From assembly GCF_024349785.1 (NCBI RefSeq), contig NZ_AP018820.1, positions 1-64,000 on the forward strand: a DNA stretch of 64,000 bases. Reading direction: 5' to 3'. Below the pieces are notes generated by a model. That model saw nothing but the letters and a program-made list of their open reading frames with translations. It searched no databases and was not told the DNA's origin. Below are positions 26,658 to 35,265 of the stretch, piece after piece (position 1 is the stretch's first letter; every line of letters starts with the position of its first letter). Position numbers and translations under genes: made by a program. This DNA comes from Sphingomonas bisphenolicum. GTDB taxonomy: Bacteria; Pseudomonadota; Alphaproteobacteria; Sphingomonadales; Sphingomonadaceae.

Positions 26658-26925
26658 TCGTTCGACCCGGTTCAAGCGCGACTACAAGCGGGAATCAAAG
26701 GGCCGGCATCGAGCGACCCTCGATGCCGATCTTCTGCCTGTCCTGGCCGCGCTCGCGACCGACACGCCGCTTGATCCCAAATACCGCGACCATGATCTGA
26801 GCGGCGATTGGGCGGGCTACCGCGATTGCCACGTCAAGCCCGATCTGGTGCTGATCTACGCCAAGCCCGACGACGAAACGCTGCGCCTCGCGCGCCTTGG
26901 CTCGCATAGCGAGGTATTCGGATAG
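26644..26925 (+). CDS. YafQ-like RelE-superfamily toxin, left copy
   Basis: A 93-residue RelE/YafQ-type mRNA interferase: RSTRFKRDYKRESKGRH, a central DPKYRDHDLSGDWAGYRDCH, VKPDLVLIYAKPDD, and the terminal LARLGSHSEVFG with the catalytic His region. Family members cut mRNA on the ribosome. GTG start overlapping the antitoxin by 14 bp. The stop codon abuts the ATG of the phosphatase gene (TAG-ATG), so all three are translationally linked. Confidence 0.9.
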   Translation: MRTIDRSTRFKRDYKRESKGRHRATLDADLLPVLAALATDTPLDPKYRDHDLSGDWAGYRDCHVKPDLVLIYAKPDDETLRLARLGSHSEVFG

Positions 26926-27555
26926 ATGACGCACATGCGGGCGATCTTCATCCGCCACGGCGAATCCACCGGCAACGCCGGCGTGCCGTGCCATGATCTC
27001 GCGGCGATCGAGCTGACGGAGCGCGGCCACGAACAAGCGCGCCAGGTCGCGGCGAGCTGGACGCAAGCGCCCGCGCTCATCGTCACGTCGCCCTATACCC
27101 GCACCCGGCAGACGGCCGCGCCGACGATAGCGCGCTTTCCTGGCGTGCCGGTCGAAGTGTGGCCGATCGAAGAATTTACCTATCTGCAACCGGCGCGCTG
27201 GAACGGCACGCGCAGCGCCGAACGGATGCCGCACCTCGAACGCTATTGGAGCGCGGCCGATCCGGACTATTGCGACGGGGAAGGGGCGGAGAGTTTCCGC
27301 GCCTTGCTCGGGCGCTGCGAGGCGGCGCTGGCCCGCCTCGCGGCCATGCCGCCCGCTTCGCTCGTCTATGTGTTCGGACATGGGCAGTTCATCCAGGCCG
27401 CGCGCGCGATCGTCGCCGACGCCGATCTGGACGAGCGCGCCAAGATGCGCGCCTTCTGGCGCAAGGGCGAGCCGCCCGCGATCAGCAACGCGCAGCGGCT
27501 AGGGTTTCATTGGGATGGCGACCGCTGGGCGTGTGCGCCGGCGATCGCCGCCTAG
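26926..27555 (+). CDS. Histidine phosphatase family protein, left copy
   Basis: A 209-residue phosphoglycerate-mutase-like phosphatase. IFIRHGESTGNAG holds the phospho-accepting His, TSPYTRTRQTA the second Arg, and VYVFGHGQFIQAA the second catalytic His, so the active site appears complete. Its start directly abuts the toxin stop. The same linkage with a diverged toxin-antitoxin pair recurs at 35845-37038, and the two phosphatases are nearly identical. The substrate is unknown; members dephosphorylate sugars, nucleotides or proteins. It ends 4 bp inside the convergent recombinase gene. Confidence 0.88.
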   Translation: MTHMRAIFIRHGESTGNAGVPCHDLAAIELTERGHEQARQVAASWTQAPALIVTSPYTRTRQTAAPTIARFPGVPVEVWPIEEFTYLQPARWNGTRSAERMPHLERYWSAADPDYCDGEGAESFRALLGRCEAALARLAAMPPASLVYVFGHGQFIQAARAIVADADLDERAKMRAFWRKGEPPAISNAQRLGFHWDGDRWACAPAIAA

Positions 27556-28514
27556 ATCAACACCCGCTCCACCTCGTCCAGCGTCACGTCATCGGGTCTC
27601 CGGTCGTAAAGCTGGGTGGTGCGCGTCGAGCTGTGGTTTGCCATCGTCGCGGCCGTCTCCAACGTGCCGCCGTTTTTCAGATAGGTGGTGATCCCGGTCG
27701 CGCGGAACGAATGGTTGCCGATCGCCGTCCCGATCTCGGCCGCGCCCGCGCGCCGGCGCACCATCGCGAACGCATTGGCTTGGGGCAGGGGGGTATCGCT
27801 GAGGCGCTTAGTGCCGCGCGCGATCGTGCGGAACAGCGGCCCTTTGCGGTCTTCGCGCAACTCGCACCCGTCGAGATATTCAGCGAGATAATGCTCAAGG
27901 TTGTGGTGGCAGGGCATTTCATGGCGCTTGCCGCCCTTCTCGTGCAGGCGCACCCAAAGCCTGCGATTCTGCACGAACACGTCCTCCACCCGCATCGCGA
28001 GCGCCGCGCCGATCCGTGCGAATGAATAGACCATCAATCCAATCAGGGCGCGGTCGCGCAGGCCCGCCGGCGTCGTCACGTCGATGGTATCGAGCAGCCG
28101 CCGCGCCTCGTCGGGGGCGAGCACCGGCGTCTTGCCGCGCCGCTGGCTATGCGCCGGCCCGCGCACCGATCCGGCAGGATTCACCGGCACGATATGGCCC
28201 GTTACCAGCCAGTCGAACAGGTGGCGCACGCCGGCGAGCTGCTGCTTGACGCTGGGCGCGGCCAGCTCGCGCCCCAGCGCCTCGACCCAGGCCGCGACGT
28301 GGAGCGGTTGCACGCCAGCGAGAGAGGCAACGCCGCGCGCCTCGCACCAGGCCAGGAAGTCGCCCGCCGCGCGCGCATAGGCACGGCGCGTATGCGGATT
28401 GCGGATGGTGACGGCGAAGAACTCAAGGAAGCGCAGCCGCGTGGCGTCGTCGGCCGCCGCGATCAAGGCCGGCAACGCCAGCGCGGGCGAGGGTAGGAGG
28501 GCGAGCTGGTTCAT
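27552..28514 (-). CDS. Tyrosine recombinase (XerC/D-like integrase)
   Basis: A 320-residue tyrosine recombinase with a SAM-like N-terminal core-binding domain (residues ~25-110). The catalytic set is the first Arg in YSFARIGAALAMRVED, Lys in LHEKGGKRHE, HSFRATGITTYLK with the His-x-x-Arg pair, ATMANHSS and the nucleophile in TTQLYDRR. Likely roles are plasmid dimer resolution or integron-like integration; no att site is evident. The ATG at 28514 overlaps the stop of the upstream gene as ATGA, so it is coupled to it. Confidence 0.9.
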   Translation of the reverse strand: MNQLALLPSPALALPALIAAADDATRLRFLEFFAVTIRNPHTRRAYARAAGDFLAWCEARGVASLAGVQPLHVAAWVEALGRELAAPSVKQQLAGVRHLFDWLVTGHIVPVNPAGSVRGPAHSQRRGKTPVLAPDEARRLLDTIDVTTPAGLRDRALIGLMVYSFARIGAALAMRVEDVFVQNRRLWVRLHEKGGKRHEMPCHHNLEHYLAEYLDGCELREDRKGPLFRTIARGTKRLSDTPLPQANAFAMVRRRAGAAEIGTAIGNHSFRATGITTYLKNGGTLETAATMANHSSTRTTQLYDRRPDDVTLDEVERVLI

Positions 28515-28906
28515 CGTGCGATCTTCTGCCAGCGGGCCGGCTCGCGGCGGGGCTTCGCCAGCTCCCGGCGCAATTCGTCAAACACCTCATCGGCGGGACG
28601 AACGCGGCCCGCCTTCACGTCCTCAAGCCCGCGTCCAACCGACTCGTCCAATATCCGGCGCAACAGCTCGTCGCGCAAATCGCGGTGCGGCTCCATCTCG
28701 ATGAAGTTCTGGACGATCGCGAACACCGCCTCGGACGGATCAACGAAATGGCCCCGCTCGACCTGCGCCAACAGCCAATCGGCCATGTCGCCGGGTAGAT
28801 ACACCTCGAAACGCAGCCCGCCCCCGCGCGCCTGCTCGCGCAGCGCCTTGGCCTGGTCGCGCTCGGCGCAGTTGTCGGCAAAAGCCTCGTCGTCATTTTC
28901 GATCAT
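28511..28906 (-). CDS. Uncharacterised plasmid protein, ParD-like helical part
   Basis: A 131-residue acidic/basic helical protein. Residues ~30-75 (LRFEVYLPGDMADWLLAQVE, then FVDPSEAVFAIVQ) resemble the RHH plus helix layout of ParD/CopG-type antitoxins. A C-terminal helical tail, ELLRRILDESVGRGLEDVKA, follows. No toxin gene sits next to it; it is instead translationally coupled to the tyrosine recombinase, so it may regulate that gene. The ATG at 28906 follows AAAAAGGGATGCCGGC. Family assignment is tentative. Confidence 0.65.
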   Translation of the reverse strand: MIENDDEAFADNCAERDQAKALREQARGGGLRFEVYLPGDMADWLLAQVERGHFVDPSEAVFAIVQNFIEMEPHRDLRDELLRRILDESVGRGLEDVKAGRVRPADEVFDELRRELAKPRREPARWQKIAR

Positions 28907-28940
28907 GCCGGCATCCCTTTTTACGGTGGATCTTCGGAGA

Positions 28941-28950
28941 CGTTTAAACG
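28941..28950. repeat. CGTTTAAACG palindrome, site 2
   Basis: It spans the stop codon (TAA) of the gene at 28944-29315 and lies ~40 bp upstream of the start of the ParD-like gene. Exact match to the other three copies. Confidence 0.8.
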
Positions 28951-29315
28951 CTCTCGGCGGGGTCGCCGCGATAGCGCACCCAAAGGTCGTGCATCGCGTC
29001 GCGGTAACCCCAGGCATCGGCATAGGTGGTCGACTCCTGCGCCAGATAGGCCATGACCGTCAGCATATCCTCGGCAATGACGGCATCGACGTTGCAAAGA
29101 TGCAGGATCGGGAAATGCCCGCACTCGTCGCCATTCCACCAGGCCAACAGAAAATCCGCGACCTTGGCCGACGCGCCGGTCTCGGCCGCGCGCGTGGGCG
29201 GCAGCGCGATCGGCAGCAAGCGGCCGATCGCCGCGCCGGCCTCATCGAAGCTTACGGTCCGGATGACAGGGCGGCGCTGCGGCGGTGTCGAGGCCGTCTC
29301 GGGCATGGCGATCAT
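28944..29315 (-). CDS. Uncharacterised protein, resembles DUF7673
   Basis: A 123-residue soluble protein with KVADFLLAWWNGDECGHFPI, LCNVDAVIAEDMLTVMAYLA and YADAWGYRDAMHDLW. This pattern recurs in small proteins on proteobacterial plasmids and integrative elements that I associate with DUF7673; no activity is known. The ATG at 29315 follows AGGGGACC; a second ATG three codons later is possible. It is probably first in a leftward operon with the ParD-like gene and the recombinase. A dyad lies just upstream. Confidence 0.65.
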   Translation of the reverse strand: MIAMPETASTPPQRRPVIRTVSFDEAGAAIGRLLPIALPPTRAAETGASAKVADFLLAWWNGDECGHFPILHLCNVDAVIAEDMLTVMAYLAQESTTYADAWGYRDAMHDLWVRYRGDPAESV

Positions 29316-29325
29316 GGTCCCCTGA

Positions 29326-29353
29326 ATGTGTGATAATGTCCTTTATCATACAT
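29326..29353. promoter_or_regulatory. Dyad upstream of the DUF7673-like operon
   Basis: ATGTGTGATAA and TTATCATACAT form 11-bp arms with one mismatch around a 6-bp loop. It lies 11 bp upstream of the start at 29315, in an AT-rich patch of an otherwise GC-rich region. A candidate autoregulatory operator; the binding protein is unknown. Confidence 0.5.
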
Positions 29354-29424
29354 AGAATGTGGCGTGAATCCCGCGCGGCACGATTGCGGTTTCGCCTCTG
29401 GCGCTGAGCCGCCATGAAAGCTCC

Positions 29425-29565
29425 ATGATGACATTCAGATTTCGACGGGGATGGGGATGGCTGCTGCTGGCTGCGCTGACGCTCTCCACCATCAGCGACG
29501 AAATCACGGAGGCCATCCCGGCGTGGCGCGAGGCGCGATCGGTTCCTCCGGAAGTTCTACGATGA
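29425..29565 (+). CDS. 46-residue membrane peptide ahead of metal-efflux genes
   Basis: A short open frame starting MMTFRFRRGWGWLLLAALTL and ending PPEVLR. It has a basic N-terminus and one hydrophobic helix. The TGA stop overlaps the ATG of the next gene (ATGA), so it could act as a leader peptide or as a small membrane subunit. No family is recognised. Confidence 0.45.
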   Translation: MMTFRFRRGWGWLLLAALTLSTISDEITEAIPAWREARSVPPEVLR

Positions 29566-29930
29566 CTTTGCGCGCCATTTCACTTAAACGAATCTCAATG
29601 CTGCGTAAGTTGTGGTCCCTTTTGCTTGTCATGATCGCGTCATCCCTGGTGGTGACGGGAACCGTGCACGCGCAGGAGAGACCGGGCGCTATCACGATCG
29701 AGTGCAGCGGCGCCGTGCATAGCGAAGGCGATGCCGATCAGTCGCAGGGCGATTCTGATAAGGCCGTTCCGCACCACCACGGCACATGCCATGGGCCGTC
29801 GCTGAACCTTCCCGCAACCGATGAGCTGGCGGCGATGGCCCGTGCCGGCGGTATGCGCCCATTTGCCGGTTCCGACGCGGCCATCGCATCGCGCTTGGTC
29901 GATCCTGGGCTGAGGCCGCCCACCGCCTGA
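29562..29930 (+). CDS. Periplasmic His-rich small protein of a czc-type operon
   Basis: A 122-residue exported protein. A signal peptide, MLRKLWSLLLVMIASSLVVTG ending VHAQ, leads into ECSGAVHSEGDADQSQGDSD and PHHHGTCHG, a plausible metal-binding patch. Proteins with this DADxxxGDxDKxxPHHHGxCHG arrangement commonly precede czcC-type genes in sphingomonads. It lies 57 bp before the truncated outer-membrane factor gene. The role in metal sensing or binding is inference. Confidence 0.7.
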   Translation: MTLRAISLKRISMLRKLWSLLLVMIASSLVVTGTVHAQERPGAITIECSGAVHSEGDADQSQGDSDKAVPHHHGTCHGPSLNLPATDELAAMARAGGMRPFAGSDAAIASRLVDPGLRPPTA

Positions 29931-29987
29931 CATCTTCCGCTGGCCGGCATCAGCCGGCTCGACGCAATTTGTCAGGATCACCAGATA

Positions 29988-31018
29988 ATGAAAAAGTTGA
30001 TCGCGGCCGTATTGGCTGCGGCGTCCTGCGCATCGATCGCGCAGGCGCAAGCACAGGCGCAACAAGCGCCGGTCCCGGCTGCGCCAACATCGGCACAGCC
30101 CATGCCGGCTTTCACGCTCGATCAGGCCGTGTTGGCGGCAGGTGGGTCGGCACCGGCCAACGCGGCGGCAGCAGCGGGCATCGAAGCCGCACAGGCTGGA
30201 CGCTCCGTCGCGGGCCTCCGCCCCAATCCGACCTTTCAGGGTCAGGTCGAGAATGTCGTGGGTTCCGGGCCTTATCGGGGGCTGCGGAGCGCTGAAACGA
30301 CGGTCGGGGTTGCGATCCCGATCGAGCTGGGCGGCAAGCGAAGCGCGCGTGTCGCCGTCGCCGGCGCGCAGCTATCTCGGGCGCAGCTCCAAGCCGCGAT
30401 CGCAGAGGCCGATATCCGCGTGCAGGTGACGCAGCTCTATGTCGAGGCGGTCGCGGCCGAACGCCGCTTGGCGACGGCACGCGACCAAGCCCGGATCGCG
30501 GCGGAAGTCCTGCGCGGCGCCGGGGTCCGCGTTCAGGCGGGCCGGGCATCGCCGCTCGAACAGCAGCGCGCCGACGTGGCGCGGATCAACGCGGATGCCA
30601 ACGTCGAGCGGCTGACGCGGCTTGCGGAGGCGGCCAGGACCAATCTCGCGCGCCGGATCGGTCGTCCGATAGATGGCGCGCTGGACGTAACACTGCTCGA
30701 TCGCCTCCCTGCCGCGACCTTCGGGCCGGTCGCCCCGCCAAGTGCGCAAGGCACGCTGGCGCTGGCGGCGGCCGATGCCGATCTGGCCATCGCCGACGCC
30801 GGCATCCGGCTTGCTCGGGCCAATCGGGTGCCCGACATCAACGTCGGACCGGCGCTGCGGCGACTGGAAGCGACCAACGACACCGCCGCGGTGTTCGCGA
30901 TCTCGATCCCGATCCCGGTGTTCAACAATGGCCGGGCCGCCATCGCGCAGGCGACCGCTGAGCGGACGCGGGCGGACGCGGTGCGGCGCGTAACCGCGCT
31001 CGATGTCGAGCAGGCTAT
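29988..31018 (+). pseudogene. czcC: CzcC/TolC-type outer-membrane factor, truncated by transposon 2
   Basis: An export signal (MKKLIAAVLAAASCASIAQA) is followed by TolC-family repeats: FTLDQAV, GLRPNPTFQGQVENVVGSG, PIELGGKRSARVAVAGAQL and NRVPDINVGPALRR, ending in VTALDVEQAMG. It normally forms the outer-membrane part of a heavy-metal RND efflux pump. Homology stops at 31018, where the GGGTCGTGCGG end of transposon 2 begins; the open frame runs on 12 codons into the repeat. No czcB/czcA genes remain in the window, so the pump operon is destroyed here. Confidence 0.83.
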
Positions 31019-31049
31019 GGGTCGTGCGGCTGAGCGGAACAGGAAAGTG

Positions 31050-31610
31050 TCATAAGGCACTGTTTGGCTCGATACAGCGATAGATGGTGGCCGGGTGAAC
31101 GTTGAAGGTCCTTGCGACGGCGCTAATGGACTTACCCTCGAGAACGAGTTGGCGAGCGAGCTCCGCCTGATCTGGGCGCATTTTCTTTGGGCGTCCGAAG
31201 CTCACACCGCGCGCCATCGCCGCCTTTCGCCCCTCCTCGGTTCGGCTCAATATGAGAGTCCGCTCGAACTGGGCGATCCCAGCGAATACGGTCATGATCA
31301 TCACGCCAGACGGGGACGTGGTATCGGCCCAAGGTTCATCAAGCGATTGTAATCCTGCCTGCTTTTCCTTGATGCGTTCCGCGATGTGCAGGAGTTCGAT
31401 GGTGGATCGCGCCAAACGATCGAGGCGGGCGACGACGAGAACATCGTCTTTGCGCAGGTGACCCATCAGCTTTTCAAGCTCGGGCCGGCCACGAGCGGCC
31501 CCCGATATTTTCTCTTCGAACATCATTTCACAGCCCGCCTCCGAGAGCCGACCGCGCTGGATTTCCAAGTTCTGATCCTCGGTGGAAACGCGCGCGTAGC
31601 CGAGCTTCAT
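31050..31610 (-). CDS. tnpR: Serine resolvase TnpR of transposon 2
   Basis: A 186-residue resolvase/invertase: MKLGYARVSTEDQNLEIQRG with the active Ser, LVVARLDRLARSTIELLHIA, FAGIAQFERTLILSRTEEGR and a C-terminal HTH, SISAVARTFNVHPATIYRCI. It resolves cointegrates at the res site upstream. Its last codons overlap the left inverted repeat of the transposon. Divergent from tnpA. Confidence 0.93.
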   Translation of the reverse strand: MKLGYARVSTEDQNLEIQRGRLSEAGCEMMFEEKISGAARGRPELEKLMGHLRKDDVLVVARLDRLARSTIELLHIAERIKEKQAGLQSLDEPWADTTSPSGVMIMTVFAGIAQFERTLILSRTEEGRKAAMARGVSFGRPKKMRPDQAELARQLVLEGKSISAVARTFNVHPATIYRCIEPNSAL

Positions 31611-31627
31611 GCGACTGCTCCAGATAT

Positions 31628-31665
31628 TGTGCGAAAGTTACTGCAAAACAATTTTGTTTCGCACA
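31628..31665. other. res subsite of transposon 2
   Basis: TGTGCGAAA and TTTCGCACA form an inverted pair at the ends of this 38-bp stretch, between tnpR and tnpA. Further GCGAA/TTCGC copies follow to 31737. A similar dyad lies before the stand-alone recombinase at 35180-35200. Confidence 0.55.
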
Positions 31666-31741
31666 TATGTTTTGCGAAGAAATTCGCCTTGTTTATCGGC
31701 ATGGGCCGTCCCCTTCGCAAAAGTTGAAAGTTTCGCACGGT

Positions 31742-34700
31742 ATGCCCACCCGTCACCTCACTGACGCCCAGCGTCAGGGCTTTGCCCGCTTTGATGGCGA
31801 ACCGTCGGCCGATCAACTCGCGCGATATTTCCATCTGGACCAAACTGATCGCGACCTCATTGGAACTCTGCGCGGCGACCACAATCGGCTCGGCTTTGCC
31901 GTGATGCTGACGAGCGCCCGGTTTCTGGGCGCATTTCCAGTCTCGCCCGCCGAGATCCCAGCGTCGGTCCTGGCGGCCGTGATCGAACAACTCGCTCTTG
32001 AACCCGGCACGGACGTGGACGCCTATTTTGCGGGAAGCCGACGCATCCGGCACCTCGCGCTCATCCGGACGCACTGCGGCTTCACGGACTTTGGCGACAA
32101 CGCGGTGGCACGTTTCCGGCTGACCCGATGGCTCTACGCCCTTTGCTGGAGCGGCGACGATCGGCCCGGCCCCCTGATTGATCGAGCTGCGGCCTGGCTG
32201 ATCGCCAACAAGGTGCTGCTGCCGGGCGTCACGGTCGTCGAGCGCCTGGTTGGCAGGATCCGCGATCGTGCGCGGACCAGGCTTTGGCGCCATCTGGTCG
32301 CCAGCTTGAGCGATGACCAGCGCGTGCGCATCGCCGCGCTGTTTGACGATGGCGACACATCCACGTTCGCCGCCCTGGACGCGCTCCGGACCGTTCCCTC
32401 CAAGCGCATGCCGACCGAACTCTTCCGACACCTTGATCGGCTCGATGCGGTCCGGGCGTTCAATCTGCGGCCGGCGCCACCGCGGGGCGTTCCCGCCACA
32501 ACCCTTGAGCGGCTCGCGCGGGTAGCGCGCGTCGGCAAGCCCTCGGCCATCGCCGCCCTTCAGGAGCCTCGTCGAACCGCGACCGTAGCCGCGCTCTTCC
32601 ATACGCTCGAAGCGGCGGCCCAGGACGACGCCGCCGAGCTGGCCGAGGCTCTGCTCGCCGACTTGGTGAAAGGGGCTGAAGCCGCCGACAAACAGGCCCG
32701 CCTGCGCAGTCTGCGCGATCTCGATGGCGCCGCGATGCTGCTCCACGCAATGGGTCTGTTGGTTTTGACCGACGACGCCCTGCCCCTCAATGAATGGCGA
32801 GATGTGCTCTTCGAGCGGTTGCCCCGTCCCGACATCGAGGCCGCCATGTCCAAGGTGGAGGCGATCGCCAAGCCCGCGGAGACCAAGCCCTATGATCAAC
32901 TGCGAACAAAATGGCGGAGCGCCCGGCGATTGTTCTTTGAAATCGCTACCCGCATCGAGACCGACGCTGCCCCAGGTGGCAAAAACGTCAAGGCCGCGAT
33001 CAGCTACCTCAAGGGCGTGGACGACTGGTCCTCTCTCGTCAAGATGCGCGGCGCACCGATCGCTGCGGTCTCGAAGGCGTGGAGGCAACATGTCCTGGAT
33101 GACGATGGCAGGATGCGCGACCCGAAGGCCTATGTCTTCGCGATCATCGATGCGTGGCGTCTGGCGATCAAGCGTCGCGATGTGTTCGCCAAGCCCGGCA
33201 TCCGATACGGGGATCCCCGGCGCGGGATGCTCGAGGGCGAGTCCTGGCACAATTCCAGGTTGATGGTAGCACGCGCCCTGGGCCGATCTCTGGAAGCCGA
33301 CATTGAGATTGACGGTCTCTCCCGCCTTCTCGACGAGGCATATCGACATGTCGTTGCGCGCGCCGGCGACAATCCGGACCTGCGTTTTGAGACGGTCGCC
33401 GACAAGATGGGGATTGTGGTCACGCCCCTCGACAAGCTTGATGAACCCGAGAGCCTTCGAGCACTTCGCGCCGCCGTCCAAACGCGCATGCCGAAGGCCG
33501 GAATGCCCGACATCTTTCTTGAAGTCATGGCGCGAACCGGATTTGCCAAGTCCTTTACGCATCTGAGCGAGCGTCAGGCCACCGTCGAGCACTTCGAGAT
33601 AAGCCTGTGCGCGACCCTGGTCGGCGGCGCCTGCAACATCGGTCTTGAGCCGATCGTGCGCCCGGAATTTGCGGCTCTGCGTCGCGACCGTCTTTCTTGG
33701 GTCGGTCAGAATTTCATTCGGCCCGAGACCATCGCCGCGGCCAACGCCGCGATCGTTTCCGCTCACAGTCGTCTGGATATCGTCCAACATTGGGGCGCAG
33801 GCGAGGTGGCCAGCGCCGACGGCATGCGTTTTGTCGCTCCGTCGAGCGCCATACACGCCGGGCCCAACCCCAAATATTACGGCCAGGAGCGCGGCGTCAC
33901 TTGGTACAACATGATTTCCAATCAGTTCAGCGGTCTGACCGGAGCGGTCATCCCCGGCACGTTGCGCGACAGCCTGGTCGTCCTGGCTCTCCTGCTGGAG
34001 CAGGAAACCGAGCTCGATCCTCTGGAGATCATGACCGACACCGCCGCCTATTCCGACGCCATTTTCGGTCTGTTCTGGCTCTTGGGCTACCGGTTCAGCC
34101 CCCGTCTGGCGGACATCGGCGACGCCAAACTCTGGCGTATCGACCGCCAGGCGAGCTATGGGCCGTTCGATCAGACCGCCTGGGGCAGGGTTAAAATCAA
34201 TCTGATCCGGGAAAACTGGTCCGACCTTATCCGCTTGGCCGGATCGCTCAAGCTCGGCCACCTCAAGGCCGCAGGCGTCATGCGAATGCTGCAGGTCAAA
34301 GACCGCCCAACAACGCTGGCCAAGGCCCTGTCTGAACTCGGCCGCATCATCAAGACGCTGCATATCCTGCGATACATCGATGACCGGCCGTTCCGGCGAC
34401 GAATATTGTTTCAGCTCAACCGGCAGGAATTGCGCCACAAGCTCGGTCGGCGCGTCCATCACGGCGATCGGGGCGAAATCAGAAGCCCTCTGCGTCAGGG
34501 CCAAGAGGAGCAGCTTGGGGTCCTCGGTCTGGCCCTCAACTCCATCGTCCACTGGAACGCTGTCTACATGCAGGAAACCGTGCGCCAACTCAGCGAGGCC
34601 GGGACGCCGCCGCTGCCCGCCGATATCGCTCGGCTCTCGCCGATATCTTGGCGTCACATCAATTTCCTCGGCCGCTACGACTTCTCCGTGCCTGACGCCG

Positions 34701-34756
34701 TCGCAAACGGCGGCCTCAGACCGCTACGCCAACCTAATTCCGAATGGGACTTTTGA
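31742..34756 (+). CDS. tnpA: Tn3-family transposase TnpA of transposon 2
   Basis: A 1004-residue transposase: N-terminal DUF4158-type domain (MPTRHLTDAQRQGFARFDGE), then the DDE core with VQHWGAGEVASADGMRFVAP (first Asp), EIMTDTAAYSDAIFGLFWLL (second Asp) and ILFQLNRQELRHKLGRRVHH before the Glu region. The ATG at 31742 matches the family start; the open frame extends upstream without homology. Intact. The very long antisense frame on the opposite strand is a GC-bias shadow. Confidence 0.95.
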   Translation: MPTRHLTDAQRQGFARFDGEPSADQLARYFHLDQTDRDLIGTLRGDHNRLGFAVMLTSARFLGAFPVSPAEIPASVLAAVIEQLALEPGTDVDAYFAGSRRIRHLALIRTHCGFTDFGDNAVARFRLTRWLYALCWSGDDRPGPLIDRAAAWLIANKVLLPGVTVVERLVGRIRDRARTRLWRHLVASLSDDQRVRIAALFDDGDTSTFAALDALRTVPSKRMPTELFRHLDRLDAVRAFNLRPAPPRGVPATTLERLARVARVGKPSAIAALQEPRRTATVAALFHTLEAAAQDDAAELAEALLADLVKGAEAADKQARLRSLRDLDGAAMLLHAMGLLVLTDDALPLNEWRDVLFERLPRPDIEAAMSKVEAIAKPAETKPYDQLRTKWRSARRLFFEIATRIETDAAPGGKNVKAAISYLKGVDDWSSLVKMRGAPIAAVSKAWRQHVLDDDGRMRDPKAYVFAIIDAWRLAIKRRDVFAKPGIRYGDPRRGMLEGESWHNSRLMVARALGRSLEADIEIDGLSRLLDEAYRHVVARAGDNPDLRFETVADKMGIVVTPLDKLDEPESLRALRAAVQTRMPKAGMPDIFLEVMARTGFAKSFTHLSERQATVEHFEISLCATLVGGACNIGLEPIVRPEFAALRRDRLSWVGQNFIRPETIAAANAAIVSAHSRLDIVQHWGAGEVASADGMRFVAPSSAIHAGPNPKYYGQERGVTWYNMISNQFSGLTGAVIPGTLRDSLVVLALLLEQETELDPLEIMTDTAAYSDAIFGLFWLLGYRFSPRLADIGDAKLWRIDRQASYGPFDQTAWGRVKINLIRENWSDLIRLAGSLKLGHLKAAGVMRMLQVKDRPTTLAKALSELGRIIKTLHILRYIDDRPFRRRILFQLNRQELRHKLGRRVHHGDRGEIRSPLRQGQEEQLGVLGLALNSIVHWNAVYMQETVRQLSEAGTPPLPADIARLSPISWRHINFLGRYDFSVPDAVANGGLRPLRQPNSEWDF

Positions 34757-34809
34757 AAGGAAATAATGCCCCTTACGACACTTTCCTGTTCCGCTCAGCC
34801 GCACGACCC

Positions 34810-35115
34810 GCAGACAAGGCGCGCCTCACGGCGGAATACAAGCGGCGGTTTCTGGCTGAAGGGAAAACCAAGGCCGATGCCTGGGCCGGTGAGCAGGGAA
34901 GGCGCCATCGCGAAATCATGGAAAGGCAAGGTATCTGTCCCCCACGCGAACCGGCGAATAGCCAAGCCAATTCAGCGCCCCCGCCTCGAGAACAACCGAC
35001 GAGCAAAAACCGTAAAAAGGGCAAGTGTACCCGTACCGTCTGGCAAACTCGTCATATAGCGAGCGCAGGTGGAGGCCCAATGAATACGATTAGGGTGCCT
35101 GTCTGCGTGAACTAA
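34810..35115 (+). pseudogene. 3' fragment of an unrecognised gene right of transposon 2
   Basis: The open frame continues from the transposon end as ADKARLTAEYKRRFLAEGKT followed by KADAWAGEQGRRHREIMER and a basic, Pro-rich tail, stopping at 35115. It reads like the C-terminus of a charged helical protein whose 5' part was removed with transposon 2. No family is recognised and no start of its own is visible. Confidence 0.35.
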
Positions 35116-35179
35116 GCGAGCGACAGCAATGCTGGTGTGTTCGGTTATCCCGCCAAAGGGCACACAGGAAAAGCTCTGG

Positions 35180-35200
35180 TGCGAAGTCAAAAGTTTCGCA
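35180..35200. promoter_or_regulatory. res-like dyad upstream of the stand-alone recombinase
   Basis: TGCGAA and TTCGCA flank GTCAAAAGT, 65 bp before the recombinase start. It resembles the TGCGAAA/TTTCGCA elements in transposon 2, so it may be the target or operator of the serine recombinase next to it. Confidence 0.4.
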
Positions 35201-35265
35201 TCAAACCAAAAGCCGCGCTTTTCCGTGCCCTTCCCTGATGCAAAAATCTGATGCAGAATCGCGCC

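Larger units (their letters stand above)
31019..34809 (+). mobile_element. Tn3-family transposon 2 (tnpR-tnpA divergent), 3791 bp
   Basis: 39-bp inverted repeats at 31019-31057 and 34771-34809 differ at one position; they start GGGTCGTGCGGCTGAGCGG and end TAAGG, the canonical Tn3 layout. It contains divergent tnpR and tnpA with a res region between. Flanking pentamers (GCTAT and GCAGA) do not match and the right flank does not continue czcC, so an adjacent deletion or recombination between two copies is likely. Confidence 0.92.

Noticed and set aside
31607..34657. Open frame of over 1000 codons on the minus strand opposite tnpA of transposon 2
   Set aside because: The plus-strand frame has full Tn3 transposase homology. 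The antisense frame has no recognisable domain and is a GC-bias shadow. Similar long antisense frames opposite traA (51341-53350) and tnpA 4 (59129-61165) are rejected for the same reason.
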